Source of the DNA: Scheffersomyces stipitis CBS 6054
Taxonomy: Eukaryota; Ascomycota; Pichiomycetes; Serinales; Debaryomycetaceae
DNA: 64,000 bases
NCBI RefSeq assembly: GCF_000209165.1
Contig: NC_009068.1
Coordinates: 620,001-684,000 of the forward strand
Direction: 5' to 3'
Position numbers and translations under genes: made by a program. Positions 1 through 10,027 of this stretch are shown here, in pieces (within the stretch, counting starts at the first letter, position 1; each line of letters begins with the position of its first letter). The notes under the pieces were generated by a model. It was not told the DNA's origin. It ran no database searches and saw only the letters and a list, made by a program, of their open reading frames with translations.

Positions 1-1170
1 CCTTTCAACTACCGTCACTTCATCGATGACGAAGTTGACTTGTTCAAGATCAACCCTAAGGGTTTCGAAAGATTGGACAGAGTCATCGACATCTGTTCCA
101 AGTACGGTATCTACACCATCTTGGACTTGCACGCTACTCCAGGTGGTCAAAACCAGGACTGGCACGCTGACTCCGGTATCCACAAGTCTATCTTCTGGGA
201 CTTCAAGGTCTTCCAAGACTCTATGGTCAACTTGTGGGTTGAACTTGCCAAGCACTACAAGGACAACACCTGGGTTGCTGGTTACAATCCTTTGAACGAA
301 CCTGCTTCGCCAGACCACCTGAAGTTGGTCAACTTCTACCAAAGATTGCAAGATGAAGTCAGACCAATTGACCCTCACCACATCTTCTTCCTTGACGGTA
401 ACACTTACTCCATGGACTTCAGACAATTCCCAGCTCCAAAGGACTTCATTCCTAACTCTGTCTACTCCATCCACGACTACTCTACCTTCGGTTTCCCAAA
501 CATCCAAGGTACCTTGTACGCCGGTACTGCTGCTGAAAAGGACAAGTTGAAGAGACAATACGACCGTAAGGTTGAATACCATCTTGAACACAATGTTCCC
601 GTCTGGAACGGTGAATTCGGTCCAGTCTACGCTTCTAAGGAAAGAGGTGATGAAGACCCAGACACCATCAACAGAGCTCGTTACCAAGTGTTGAAGGACC
701 AATTGGCCATCTACAAGAAGGGTGACCCATCTGGTGACGGTACCCCAATCTCCTGGTCCATTTGGTTGTACAAGGACATTGGTTACCAAGGTTTGACTTA
801 CGTTGACCCTGAATCCAAGTGGTACAAGGTCTTCGGTGAATTCTTGTTGAAGAAGAAGAAGTTGGGTCTCGACAGATGGGGTAACGACATCGACCCAGCC
901 TACAACAAGTTGTACCAGGACTTGATCGACCACATCCACAGCAACGTCCCAGAAAAGTACCACAAGGCTCTTTACCCTCACGGCTGGACCACTCAAGACT
1001 ACTTGTTCAGAGTTGCTAAGGACATGTTGTTCTCTCAATACGCTCAACACGAATACGCTGACTTGTTCGTCGGTCTTTCGTTTGAAGAATTGGACGAACT
1101 TGCTGCTTCCTTCAAGTTTGAAAACATCAAGCAAAGAAAGGAATTGAACGAAATCTTGAAGGACTACTAG
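1..1170 (+). CDS. GH5 family beta-glucanase, copy 1 (5' end cut by window edge)
   Basis: The frame is open from base 1 to the TAG at 1168-1170, giving 389 residues. Alignment with the complete copy at 36267-37718 (483 aa) shows that about 92 N-terminal residues lie outside the window. GH5 hallmarks are visible: an LDLHATPGGQNQDWH segment, the acid/base glutamate in NPLNEPA, and the nucleophile glutamate in WNGEFGPV. The family hydrolyses beta-glucosidic bonds in glucans or glycosides; the exact substrate cannot be read here. In S. stipitis, proteins of this type are, as I recall, named EGC (endo-1,4-beta-glucanase-like). Codon use is strongly biased (AAG, TTG, GGT, AAC, TTC), which suggests high expression. 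The stretch from KERGDEDPD to RWGNDIDP is identical in both copies. A GH3 beta-glucosidase follows 2.2 kb downstream on the same strand. Confidence 0.9.
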   Translation, partial: PFNYRHFIDDEVDLFKINPKGFERLDRVIDICSKYGIYTILDLHATPGGQNQDWHADSGIHKSIFWDFKVFQDSMVNLWVELAKHYKDNTWVAGYNPLNEPASPDHLKLVNFYQRLQDEVRPIDPHHIFFLDGNTYSMDFRQFPAPKDFIPNSVYSIHDYSTFGFPNIQGTLYAGTAAEKDKLKRQYDRKVEYHLEHNVPVWNGEFGPVYASKERGDEDPDTINRARYQVLKDQLAIYKKGDPSGDGTPISWSIWLYKDIGYQGLTYVDPESKWYKVFGEFLLKKKKLGLDRWGNDIDPAYNKLYQDLIDHIHSNVPEKYHKALYPHGWTTQDYLFRVAKDMLFSQYAQHEYADLFVGLSFEELDELAASFKFENIKQRKELNEILKDY

Positions 1171-3360
1171 AGATGCAATCTCGTTCAATAGAGAGATGCT
1201 AGGTGATGAGGCGAAAAATTTGACTATCTGACTTTATAGAGTAAAATACACATAATTTGTGTCTAAAAACTGACATATCGTAACTGCTTGTACTGTCTTG
1301 AATCTCGTAACTAGACAATTAAGATGCTGGGTCTAATCCAGGTGCCCCAGAATGAAATATCCCTCTACGAGATTATGTTTTTACTGTTTCTCTGGTAACT
1401 GGATTGCTTCCATTTTCGGAAGGAACTCCGCGACTTGCAGATTGCCTGTTGCCCCTCCTACCCCAGATTTTTGATCACACAGAAAAAATATCTTGAGCGA
1501 GATACAGTGGAAGGTCTTCGCTTTGGGAAAGCACTCCAACCCACTCTTGCCGTTCCCTGGATGACATCCAAGAGTAGCTGAAATAGACTTCCACCAGGGC
1601 AATGTATGACAAAGCCCAACAACAATAACAATAACAATATTAACTACTTCCTACAGCGCCCTCGGCTGCTTGAAAAGAATAATACTGCGGTTGGGGTACA
1701 TGGGATATTTTTCTTCTGTGTCTGGAGAAGTTGGGGCCCTTTTGGGTTTGAAATTGGGGCTATCTCTTCAAACACCTTCCTTGGTTTATTGGTACTATGA
1801 GCGATTAATTGGTTATTGTTATCCATTCCCTGTGTTTCGAGTTCATGTGGTGGGCTTCTCCGCAACTTCGATTACTACGATTTACGTAATACGAACTCTG
1901 GGGTTCCAAGTTAAATTGCAATCCGCCAACACATTCCAACCTAGTTTCTATCCTTGTCTATAAACTGTAGGCTTTCCTAGGAAGAATTCTGTATTTTCGC
2001 AGTTAGATCTGAGCTGGAAACCTTACTGGGCGTGAATCACAATCGAAGAAATCTACGACAGCGAGACTAAACTACAAGCGTATTGTTGAAACAACAATTC
2101 AACAGCAGGTCATGCCTGGAACTCGCCATTGTATCCGTAACAATCGAAGCCGAACATAATGAATGCAAAAATACCAACATCTTATGGGTATACTATTTTT
2201 TAGCCCGAGTTAAACAGTACATTATTAAAACGAGATTCAGATTCAAGTTAAAGTTTTAGATAGAGAAAGCGGCCTTCGTGTCCAAATGTGGAGTTGGGCC
2301 AAGCCACCGGGGTAGGCCAACATTCGAGCAGAAGTGTACAAGTCACACTAAATCAACTTAATCTAATGGACTGCGTTTCGTTGGCCTGGGAGTTGAAGTA
2401 AATCGGTCGTATTAACCAAGAATTAATCTAATAGTGTTTGAAAATGGGCCTCCCCGTCCCCACCGTGGCCACCCCTCCTTGTAGTATAATCTTTTTATTT
2501 TTTCAGAACAAACATACAATTTGCCATGGCGAGTTTTAGACGCGCAGAGTAAAATGCAAACTGCAAAGCATAATAATAGCCCTGGGTGTTCAGACATTTT
2601 TCGCCCAGTTCGCACATTTCAGATGAAGTCCTGTATTTTGTTTCAGGTTTTTGTCCCGCTTTTCTCTACCACTACCGTATTCGGCAGCAGCTCCAGAATA
2701 CACCATATTGAACAATCACTCCATCGGTCCAAACGTCAGCTAGCTTGTCACGCTTAGGAACCGGACATTCTGTTCTGGCTCTGGTCACGAGACGAGCATG
2801 CCCAGGTTTTTTGTCTAAACCTGGTGATGCTTCGTGCGGAGACATCTCCACATTCGGCATTCGTTCCGCATGTATGCGCGTGGGGAAGGATACCGAATTG
2901 GGAACTGTTCCCCCGCGTATTCTGAATTTTTCATCTCAAGAACTTCTTGCTCGTAGGAAAGCCAACTCAGAAACTGGATTACGAGCGATTTCAGATGAAG
3001 AAAGTCGTGAGTAGCCAAACTTGTGTAGCTGAAGGGCATTCCCCATCAACTCAGTCCATCCAGCAAACTCAAGTCTCGACAATATGAGATCCAGTTTAAA
3101 GAATCTTGTGTTACATTAAAACCAACTTGTAGATCACAAAATGCAATACACAATGTTCCACATCAAAGCCGATCCAAACGTCTCGCAACAAAAATCGCAA
3201 ATCCAACATTATACCGAGACGTCCCCTGATTACGTTTCTGTGCGCAGTGTAAATATATATATAGAGTCTCACATCCCGTTTTGACGCTACTACTCAGTTT
3301 CATATATTGTTCTTATACATCTTTTAGTTCTACTTATAACAACTAAATATCATTACTATC
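1171..3360. other. Long intergenic region before beta-glucosidase copy 1
   Basis: No convincing gene in 2.2 kb. The short open frames have no ATG in good context and no recognisable domain. It holds an AAC/AAT-rich run at about 1617-1640 and a C-rich block at about 2450-2479 that contains CCCCACC (GGTGGGG on the other strand, loosely like a Mig1 core). A TATA box lies near the 3' end. It probably carries the EGC terminator and a long regulated promoter for the GH3 gene. Confidence 0.5.
3254..3263 (+). promoter_or_regulatory. TATA box of beta-glucosidase copy 1
   Basis: TATATATATA lies 98 bp before the ATG at 3361, a normal yeast distance. The second beta-glucosidase has a similar TA run about 80-90 bp before its own ATG, although the rest of the two 5' flanks do not resemble each other. 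Confidence 0.6.
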
Positions 3361-5892
3361 ATGGGTGTTCAAGAATTAGATGTCGAACGTTTGATCGAGG
3401 AATTGACTATTCCTGAAAAGATCTCCTTGTTGGCCGGTAAGGACTTCTGGCACACTGTTCCGATCGAGAGATTGAACATTCCTTCAATCAGAGTCTCGGA
3501 CGGTCCTAACGGTATCAGAGGTACCAAGTTCTTCAACTCGGTTCCTTCCAACTGTTTCCCATGTGGTACCGGTTTGGCTGCTACCTTCAACAAGGACTTG
3601 TGGGTTGAAGCTGGTGAGTTGATGGGTAAGGAAGCCAAGATGAAGGGTGCCCATGTGATCTTAGGTCCTACCTCGAACATCGTTCGTTCTCCATTGGGAG
3701 GAAGAGCCTTCGAATCGTACTCCGAGGACCCACTTTTGTCTGGACACGCTGCCGCAAACATCATCAAGGGTATTCAAAACGAAAATGTCGTTGCATGTCT
3801 TAAGCACTTTGTCTGTAATGATCAAGAAGACGACAGAAGAGGTGTCGACACCTTGTTGACCACCAGAGCTTTCAGAGAAATCTACTTGAAGCCTTTCCAC
3901 ATTGCTTTAAGAGACGCTGACCCTGGTGCCTTGATGACTGCTTACAACAAGATCAACGGTATCCATGTTTCGGAATCCAAGGAAATCTTGCAGGGAATCT
4001 TGAGAGACGAGTATAAGTACGAAGGTGCTACAATGTCCGACTGGTTCGGAATCTACTCTACCAAGACTGCTTTGGAAGCCGGTTTGAACTTGGAAATGCC
4101 TGGTCCAACCAGATTCAGATTGCCAATCCAAACTCTCCATGAAGTTCAAGCTAACAGAATCCACACCAAGACCATTGACGATAACGTTCGTTACGTCTTG
4201 AAGTTGATCAACAGAGCTTTGAAAGCCGATATTCCTCATGATGTTGTTGAGTCTGCCAACGAGGACCCTGCTGCTTCTGAAATCTTGAGAAAGGTGGGTG
4301 ATGAGTCTATCGTTTTGTTGAAGAACGAAGGCAACATCTTGCCTTTGTCCAAGACTTCTGTTGCTGGTCAAGAAAAGATCGCTGTCATTGGTCCAAACGC
4401 CAAGGCTGCTCAAGACTCTGGTGGTGGATCTGCTTCTCTTACTGCTCGTTACAAGGTTACCCCATGGGAAGGTATCAAGAAGAAGATCGAGGAAGGTGGA
4501 AACACTGTTTCTTTGGAATATTCCTTGGGTGCTTTCTTAGATAAGAACTTGCCAGATGTTGCAGACATCTTAGAAAACGAAAAAGGTGAAAAGGGTGTCA
4601 CTGCTAAGTTCTTCAAGAATGCTCCAGGCACCAAGGACAGACAACAGTTTGCTGAATACTTGCTTCCAACCTCTAAACTCTTCCTTTCTGACTTCACTGA
4701 CCCAGGTTTGGAATTAGGCGAATTGTTGTTCTACGCTGATTTCGAAGGTTACTTCACTCCAGAGGAAACTGCTGACTACGACTTCGGAGCTTCTTGTTTG
4801 GGTACTGCTCAAGTCTTTGTTGACGGTAAGTTGGTTGCTGACAACAAGACCAAGCAAACAAAGGGTGATGCCTTCTTCTTAGGTTTAGGTACCAGAGAAG
4901 AAAGAGGTACTGTCCATTTGGAAAAGGGTAAGAAGTACCATGTTAAGTGTGAGTTTGGTACCAGTCCCACCTACACTTTGGAAGCATCTCAAGAAATCGG
5001 TGGTGTCTTCTTCGGTTTCAGAATCAACTCTCCAGCTGAAATCGAAATCACCAAGGCTGTTGAACTCGCCAAGTCTGTTGACAAGGTCGTCTTGGTTGTT
5101 GGTCTCTCCAAAGAATGGGAATCTGAAGGTTTCGACAGACCAGACATGGACATTCCAGGTGCCACTAACCAGTTGATTGAAGAAGTCTTGAAGGTCAACA
5201 AGAATGTCGTCGTCGTTAACCAATCTGGTTCTCCAGTGACTATGCCATGGGTTGACCAAGTTCCAGCTTTGGTCCACGCTTGGTATGGTGGTAACGAATT
5301 GGGTAACACCATTGCTGATGTATTGTTTGGTGATGTCAACCCATCTGGTAAGTTGTCTATGTCTTTCCCAAAGAAGCTTGAAGACAACCCATCTTACCTT
5401 AACTTCGGTTCCATCAACGGTCAGGTCTGGTATGGTGAAGACATCTTTGTAGGATATAGATACTACGAGAAGGTCAAGAAGGATGTCTTATTCCCATTCG
5501 GTTTCGGTTTATCCTACACCACTTTCGACTTCAAGGACTTGTCTGTTGCAGCCGATGACGAAAACGTTACTGTTAGCGTCAAGGTCACCAACACCGGTTC
5601 TGTAGATGGTTCTGAGACAGTTCAAGTCTACATTGAACAATCCAACCCAAGCATCATTAGACCCGTTAAGGAATTGAAGGATTTCGGTAAGGTCTTCTTG
5701 AAGGCTGGTGAAACAAAATCTGTTGAAGTCAAGATCTCCATCAAGGAAGCTACCTCCTACTGGAATGGCTACCAAGACAAGTGGCAGTCAGAAAAAGATA
5801 CCTACAAGGTATTGGTTGGTAACAGTTCGGACAACATCATTCTTGAGGGTAAATTTGCTACCTCCAAGACTTTCTACTGGTTGGGATTATAG
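3361..5892 (+). CDS. GH3 beta-glucosidase with PA14 domain, copy 1
   Basis: 843 residues, the usual length for Kluyveromyces-type beta-glucosidases. Such enzymes release glucose from the non-reducing end of cellobiose and other beta-glucosides. Order: GH3 N-terminal barrel (about 1-300) with the nucleophile Asp227 in TMSDW; GH3 C-terminal domain (about 310-650) interrupted by a PA14 domain at about 410-550 (GVTAKFF, FYADFEGYFTPEETADYDFGAS, VFVDGKLV); probable acid/base Glu589 in ESEGFDR; fibronectin III-like tail at about 750-830. The N-terminus is polar with no signal peptide, so it is probably intracellular. The ATG at 3361 has AT-rich context and a TATA box 98 bp upstream. It is paralogous to the gene at 39296-41827: blocks of near identity alternate with a diverged block around residues 165-290. 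Confidence 0.93.
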   Translation: MGVQELDVERLIEELTIPEKISLLAGKDFWHTVPIERLNIPSIRVSDGPNGIRGTKFFNSVPSNCFPCGTGLAATFNKDLWVEAGELMGKEAKMKGAHVILGPTSNIVRSPLGGRAFESYSEDPLLSGHAAANIIKGIQNENVVACLKHFVCNDQEDDRRGVDTLLTTRAFREIYLKPFHIALRDADPGALMTAYNKINGIHVSESKEILQGILRDEYKYEGATMSDWFGIYSTKTALEAGLNLEMPGPTRFRLPIQTLHEVQANRIHTKTIDDNVRYVLKLINRALKADIPHDVVESANEDPAASEILRKVGDESIVLLKNEGNILPLSKTSVAGQEKIAVIGPNAKAAQDSGGGSASLTARYKVTPWEGIKKKIEEGGNTVSLEYSLGAFLDKNLPDVADILENEKGEKGVTAKFFKNAPGTKDRQQFAEYLLPTSKLFLSDFTDPGLELGELLFYADFEGYFTPEETADYDFGASCLGTAQVFVDGKLVADNKTKQTKGDAFFLGLGTREERGTVHLEKGKKYHVKCEFGTSPTYTLEASQEIGGVFFGFRINSPAEIEITKAVELAKSVDKVVLVVGLSKEWESEGFDRPDMDIPGATNQLIEEVLKVNKNVVVVNQSGSPVTMPWVDQVPALVHAWYGGNELGNTIADVLFGDVNPSGKLSMSFPKKLEDNPSYLNFGSINGQVWYGEDIFVGYRYYEKVKKDVLFPFGFGLSYTTFDFKDLSVAADDENVTVSVKVTNTGSVDGSETVQVYIEQSNPSIIRPVKELKDFGKVFLKAGETKSVEVKISIKEATSYWNGYQDKWQSEKDTYKVLVGNSSDNIILEGKFATSKTFYWLGL

Positions 5893-7034
5893 ACGGGCAA
5901 TAGAGCCTCCAAGAGTTAAAATAAAGTTCATAGTTTTAAGTAATGTAATTAAACGTTGCAGTAATTTCTGATTTGGCTGTAGATGAATATGACTTCCAAA
6001 ACTACAGTCTAGTAGACTTCCATCGACAAAACTCTCAGTTGAATATAATTGGCGTATGGGGATATACTTACAAGTAGAATTTCCATTAAGGGAATTAGAG
6101 TTGCTTCCCATTAGTCAATTTTCTATACAAATATATCACAATAGGAATCGAACCCCCGACTTCTTCGAGATATTCTATTCTTCTAAGATTTGGCTTAAAA
6201 TGTTCAGAATTAGATATATACTTCTCTGAAATTTGGAAATATTGAAAAGCATGGAACTTTAAAATAGACATAAAGCATCTGCAATTTCACAAGATATCAA
6301 ATCTAGTATTCTTTTTGACATTTCTTTTCAATACAAGTAAAGTAACTCATTCCACTATTTCTTAAAACAGTGCTATTTCATAATTTTGATCTTGGATTTT
6401 CGTTTGCTCATTATACGCTCCACTATATTGTAACACCCACCAAAGCTGATTTTCCCAAAATATTACAATTGCTTCAAAACTAGTACCGTTGGATAGAGAA
6501 AAGTACATTAAGTAAGGACTTACACTCCAATTTTTCCAGAAAATTCAACCGCATGAAATTGATTGAAGTAAGAACCCAAGTTATGGTAAGAAGAAGTGAA
6601 TATTTGTAAAATTTTAAATATGTCAAAATTGCCTGCCCCAATTGAAGTAATTTCTGAAAGCTTCAATCGATATTTGGCTCTTATTGATTCAAATTCATTG
6701 CTGAAGTTGATCGTATTTTCTTATTTTTGCTATATTGAATTTGTCAAACAATTCTTTTTCAATTTCTGATGCCAATTCAAGAATGATGATACAATAAAAA
6801 ATCTTCAGATCATCAACCAGTAAACAACTGTTAATTTAATCTGTCCTTGAATCCATTGAGTTGTCGGATACGATTGGTAGACGAGGATAATTGATATAAA
6901 GAAGGAATGGCTGCAACTTTCCCCATGAATGTTACAAAAGTCGTCCAAAAACCAAAATAGAGCTTATTCATGAAAGGCTCGAGAAGTCTGATTCTTTCAA
7001 GGCAATCTTTCACGTCCAACTATCCAACTGTACA
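5893..7034. other. AT-rich intergenic region
   Basis: 1.1 kb of AT-rich DNA between the beta-glucosidase stop and the LYR-motif gene. No open frame stands out. The only discrete signal is an isolated perfect tRNA B-box-like element at 6144-6154 on the minus strand. Confidence 0.5.
6144..6154 (-). promoter_or_regulatory. Isolated B-box (TFIIIC-like) element, possible tRNA relic
   Basis: The minus strand reads GGTTCGATTCC, a perfect match to the pol III B-box consensus GGTTCGANTCC. The flanks do not fold into a full cloverleaf: the would-be T stem does not pair well, no good A box lies at tRNA spacing, and no T-run follows. It could be a tRNA pseudogene remnant, an extra TFIIIC site, or chance. 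Confidence 0.3.
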
Positions 7035-7388
7035 ATGATACGGCATTTTTCCACGGCCCAAAGAGCGCTATTCAGTTCCAGAACAGCAATATTAGCCAAG
7101 GCAGGAAAAGACCCACTTACTGGTGTCTCAAAGTCGCGTTTTGCCAAAGCTTTACCATTAGAAGAGTTTCTCTTTCGCCAGAGAGTCAAGTCGATATATA
7201 GAGATTTGATTAGAATTGTATATCGCAACCACGAGAAGATGGATCTCATGCATTATATCAGGGCAGAGTTCAAGATCAACGAGGCAGAAACGGATTTGAA
7301 CCACCGTAGGTATCTCTTGAACTTGGGGCTCAAAAAGATAAACGAGATGATCTACATGATGGGAATACGATCCCCCGAATTTAAGTAG
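7035..7388 (+). CDS. Mitochondrial LYR-motif (complex1_LYR, LYRM2-like) protein
   Basis: 117 residues. The first 20 or so residues (MIRHFSTAQRALFSSRTAIL) are basic, hydroxylated and free of acids, like a mitochondrial presequence. The body has the LYR-family pattern: FLFRQRVKSIYRDLIRI (IYR in place of LYR), then the helix with RAEF and a helix with NHRRYLLNLGLKKINEM. The RxEF...N...T/D...I layout is close to LYRM2. LYR proteins bind the acyl carrier protein and serve as accessory or assembly factors of respiratory complexes or Fe-S delivery. CTG-clade yeasts keep complex I, so an assembly role is possible but inferred. It converges with MDM20, with 29 bp between the stops. Confidence 0.7.
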   Translation: MIRHFSTAQRALFSSRTAILAKAGKDPLTGVSKSRFAKALPLEEFLFRQRVKSIYRDLIRIVYRNHEKMDLMHYIRAEFKINEAETDLNHRRYLLNLGLKKINEMIYMMGIRSPEFK

Positions 7389-7417
7389 GGTTCTATTAGT
7401 GTAATTATGGCTATAAG

Positions 7418-9859
7418 TTACAAGTTTCTGTAGAAGGAGCCAGTGGATTCGCTGATGGATTCATGCAATAGTCCGAAGCTGTCATCGATCTCACTGGTGC
7501 TAATGTCAATGGGGAAGTCTCTTACATCCATCGTAGATTTGATTTCTTCAAGCTGCTTGAGCTCAGAGTCAACAATATTGATCTTCTTCAAGTCACGAGC
7601 CAATTGATCCAAACACGTCTTTAACTCTTGGCCAAGTGGATTGGATAGACTATATCTTTTGACCAAGTAGTTCGTGATTCTAATAAACTCGACCAAGTTA
7701 ATAAGGTTGTGGTTCAACTCCCACGACAAAAACGAGGATGGAATCAAAGTTGACCTGAGCTTGTCGATCTTCAAGTTCTTCAACAAGAAGTTCAAGATCG
7801 ATTGTTGTTCTTTTGTATTCAACTTCTGCTTGAAAAATCTCAACACATTGACATTGAGCTTATCCACCAACGTGTCAAAGGGCAAGGTTGCTTTATAGTT
7901 AGAAATAATCTTGTTGTACTGCTTCAAATACTTGTTAATAATTTCTTCCTTATCTTCGTAGATGATTAAGTACTTTAATGCTTCAAGACGAACCAGGTTG
8001 TCATTAACTTGGTTCTTGCTCAAGGGCAAGCTCAACAAATCCGTGTTGAAGAATTTTCCTTCGTCAGCCAATCCGAACTTCCATTCGCTCTTGAAATCTC
8101 TGTTATCTTCGAATTCATCAGTACTCAAAATCTTCGCTGAATTGTTCTTGAGATGATTAACAAAATAGGTGATGTAGCCTTGATCTCCAAGAACCATTGA
8201 GAACTTAAGGACCATTAATACTATAGCCTGTTTTGAAATCGAATTATTAAGTCTCCTTCCAAAGTTTATGAAGGAGAAAAGTTTATTGAATACTCCTTTT
8301 TCAAAACCTTGGAATACGCTGGATTTCACTTCGTCGCTAGATGTCAAGTAAAAACGGAAGATATTGACGATGTTGGTGAGATGTTGCTTTGAAGGATTAA
8401 CAGTGTACAAGTAATGACTCAATGTATCGTGTTGGATCATCTTGATACTCAACTTTTGGTAGTTGTACATGATCAAATTGGTTGTGTTCAATTGTGAGTA
8501 CAATTTCATAAGCCATAACTTCAACTTATGGTTGTACTGGTCATTTTTCAAAAGTTGTGATATGATCGTGATATTCTTGATAATATTCTTGATTGAGCTG
8601 TCAGTAGATAAATCTATAATTATCGAAATGATTGCCAATTCGTTGGCAGGATTGTTGTCGAACTCTCCACCTCTAATGTTTGTATTGTCTTTGAAGAGAT
8701 TGAAGATCTTCCAGTTGGTGGAGATGTACGATTCAATGTCAATAGAGTCCTTGTTGAGCATGAAGTAGAATTTCTGGTTGTTTATCAATGATACTAGGTC
8801 GTTTGTAGTTGAAGGATTATTAGCTAAGATTTCATCAGTAGATATCTGGACGAGCTCAGCGAATTTCTTTCTATCTATTGTATCGAAGTAATTCTTCAAG
8901 TCGTAGAAACAGGTCAATTTACGGTTGAATTTGATATAGTAACTTTCAATAGAAGCAAACGAAGCTTGTTCGTAGAGAATGGCCAATTCTACAGCAGCCA
9001 AAAGTGAGTTCCTGGTGGATGGCTGCGATTGGATGAGTGTGAAAGTCTCACTGAAAGAATAGTTCAACTTCTTTGATGCCTTCAAGAGCAATAGCCAGGT
9101 ATTGAAGTCATTGAAGTCTTCTTCAAAGATCAACTTCTTCGAGTAATCATAGAGTTTTTGAAAGTTTTCCGATTTCTGCAAGACTTCAAGATACATAATC
9201 TTAAGATCCAAATCGAGATTGAATGTAACGTCTTTTTCGATAGAACTTATAATTGTCTCGTAGTCTTTGTTCAACTTCAAGAAGTTGAAATACACGAACA
9301 ACTCTTGTGTGTTTTCAAACGGCTTCAAGTCTTCGATCAAACGGAGTCCCAAAGTCTTGAACAAATCGGACTCCTTATCACTGAGATCGGCTCTCTCTTT
9401 ATTCGAAAGTAACAAAAAGTAGCTGAACGAGTTCCAGAACTTGTAGAGCCTCGAGGACTTGTCGCTTTTAGACAAGTTGACGAAGATCTTGTTGAACAAA
9501 CGCAAATTGAATTTGTCTATAGACCTCTCAAACCATTCCTTGATCAATGAAGTGTTGGTAGGGTACCTTTTGATGACATTTTCGTAGACCAAATTTGCTT
9601 CCTTCTCGTAGCCGAGTTCGGAGAAGTAGTCGCTCAATAATGCTACAGTCTGCGGTTCATTTGGGATCTTTTCCATCAACTTCAAGTTGGCTTCGAGAGC
9701 CTGTTTGGTCTTGCCTAACTTGTGTAGAAGCTGGTTGTTCAAGGCATAATAGTAACTTCTTTGAGGAAACTTCTTGATTTTTTTTGCCAAAAGTGTCTGG
9801 GCGTATGCATAAGACCCCTGGTCGATCAAGTCAAGAATCTCAGCATCAGAGTCGGACAT
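7418..9859 (-). CDS. MDM20: NatB N-terminal acetyltransferase auxiliary subunit (Mdm20/Naa25)
   Basis: 813 residues, against about 796 in S. cerevisiae Mdm20. The N-terminal 150 residues form TPR-like helical pairs (SYAYAQTLLAKKIKKFP, LGKTKQALEANLKLMEKIP, LGYEKEANLVYENVIKRYP), as in Naa25. The remainder is an all-helical, Lys/Asn/Leu-rich solenoid typical of the family. It anchors the catalytic subunit Nat3 to ribosomes; NatB acetylates Met-Asp/Glu/Asn N-termini, including those of actin and tropomyosin. The ATG at 9859 is the first in frame and leads directly into the conserved TPR region. Three copies of the TTAACTATG motif lie within 170 bp upstream. Confidence 0.85.
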   Translation of the reverse strand: MSDSDAEILDLIDQGSYAYAQTLLAKKIKKFPQRSYYYALNNQLLHKLGKTKQALEANLKLMEKIPNEPQTVALLSDYFSELGYEKEANLVYENVIKRYPTNTSLIKEWFERSIDKFNLRLFNKIFVNLSKSDKSSRLYKFWNSFSYFLLLSNKERADLSDKESDLFKTLGLRLIEDLKPFENTQELFVYFNFLKLNKDYETIISSIEKDVTFNLDLDLKIMYLEVLQKSENFQKLYDYSKKLIFEEDFNDFNTWLLLLKASKKLNYSFSETFTLIQSQPSTRNSLLAAVELAILYEQASFASIESYYIKFNRKLTCFYDLKNYFDTIDRKKFAELVQISTDEILANNPSTTNDLVSLINNQKFYFMLNKDSIDIESYISTNWKIFNLFKDNTNIRGGEFDNNPANELAIISIIIDLSTDSSIKNIIKNITIISQLLKNDQYNHKLKLWLMKLYSQLNTTNLIMYNYQKLSIKMIQHDTLSHYLYTVNPSKQHLTNIVNIFRFYLTSSDEVKSSVFQGFEKGVFNKLFSFINFGRRLNNSISKQAIVLMVLKFSMVLGDQGYITYFVNHLKNNSAKILSTDEFEDNRDFKSEWKFGLADEGKFFNTDLLSLPLSKNQVNDNLVRLEALKYLIIYEDKEEIINKYLKQYNKIISNYKATLPFDTLVDKLNVNVLRFFKQKLNTKEQQSILNFLLKNLKIDKLRSTLIPSSFLSWELNHNLINLVEFIRITNYLVKRYSLSNPLGQELKTCLDQLARDLKKINIVDSELKQLEEIKSTMDVRDFPIDISTSEIDDSFGLLHESISESTGSFYRNL

Positions 9860-9921
9860 CTTGTGGAGACAGAGAACCTGAGAGCAGATGTTGAAAAATT
9901 TGAGGCCTCGAGTGAAAAATC

Positions 9922-10027
9922 CTTAACTATGGACGCACTTCCCAGTAAATTAACTATGGAGATTGGGCATTATGCAGATTTGGAAAAAAGGATCGGCCCC
10001 TAGAAAACTTCCATCGCTTAACTATGC
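9922..10027 (+). promoter_or_regulatory. Cluster of CTTAACTATGG motifs before MDM20
   Basis: Three copies lie in 106 bp: CTTAACTATGG (9922-9932), TTAACTATGG (9950-9959) and CTTAACTATGC (10017-10027). They sit 63-168 bp upstream of the MDM20 ATG. The same 11-mer, reversed, recurs at 27530, 27680 and 53238. The binding factor is unknown to me. Confidence 0.5.
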
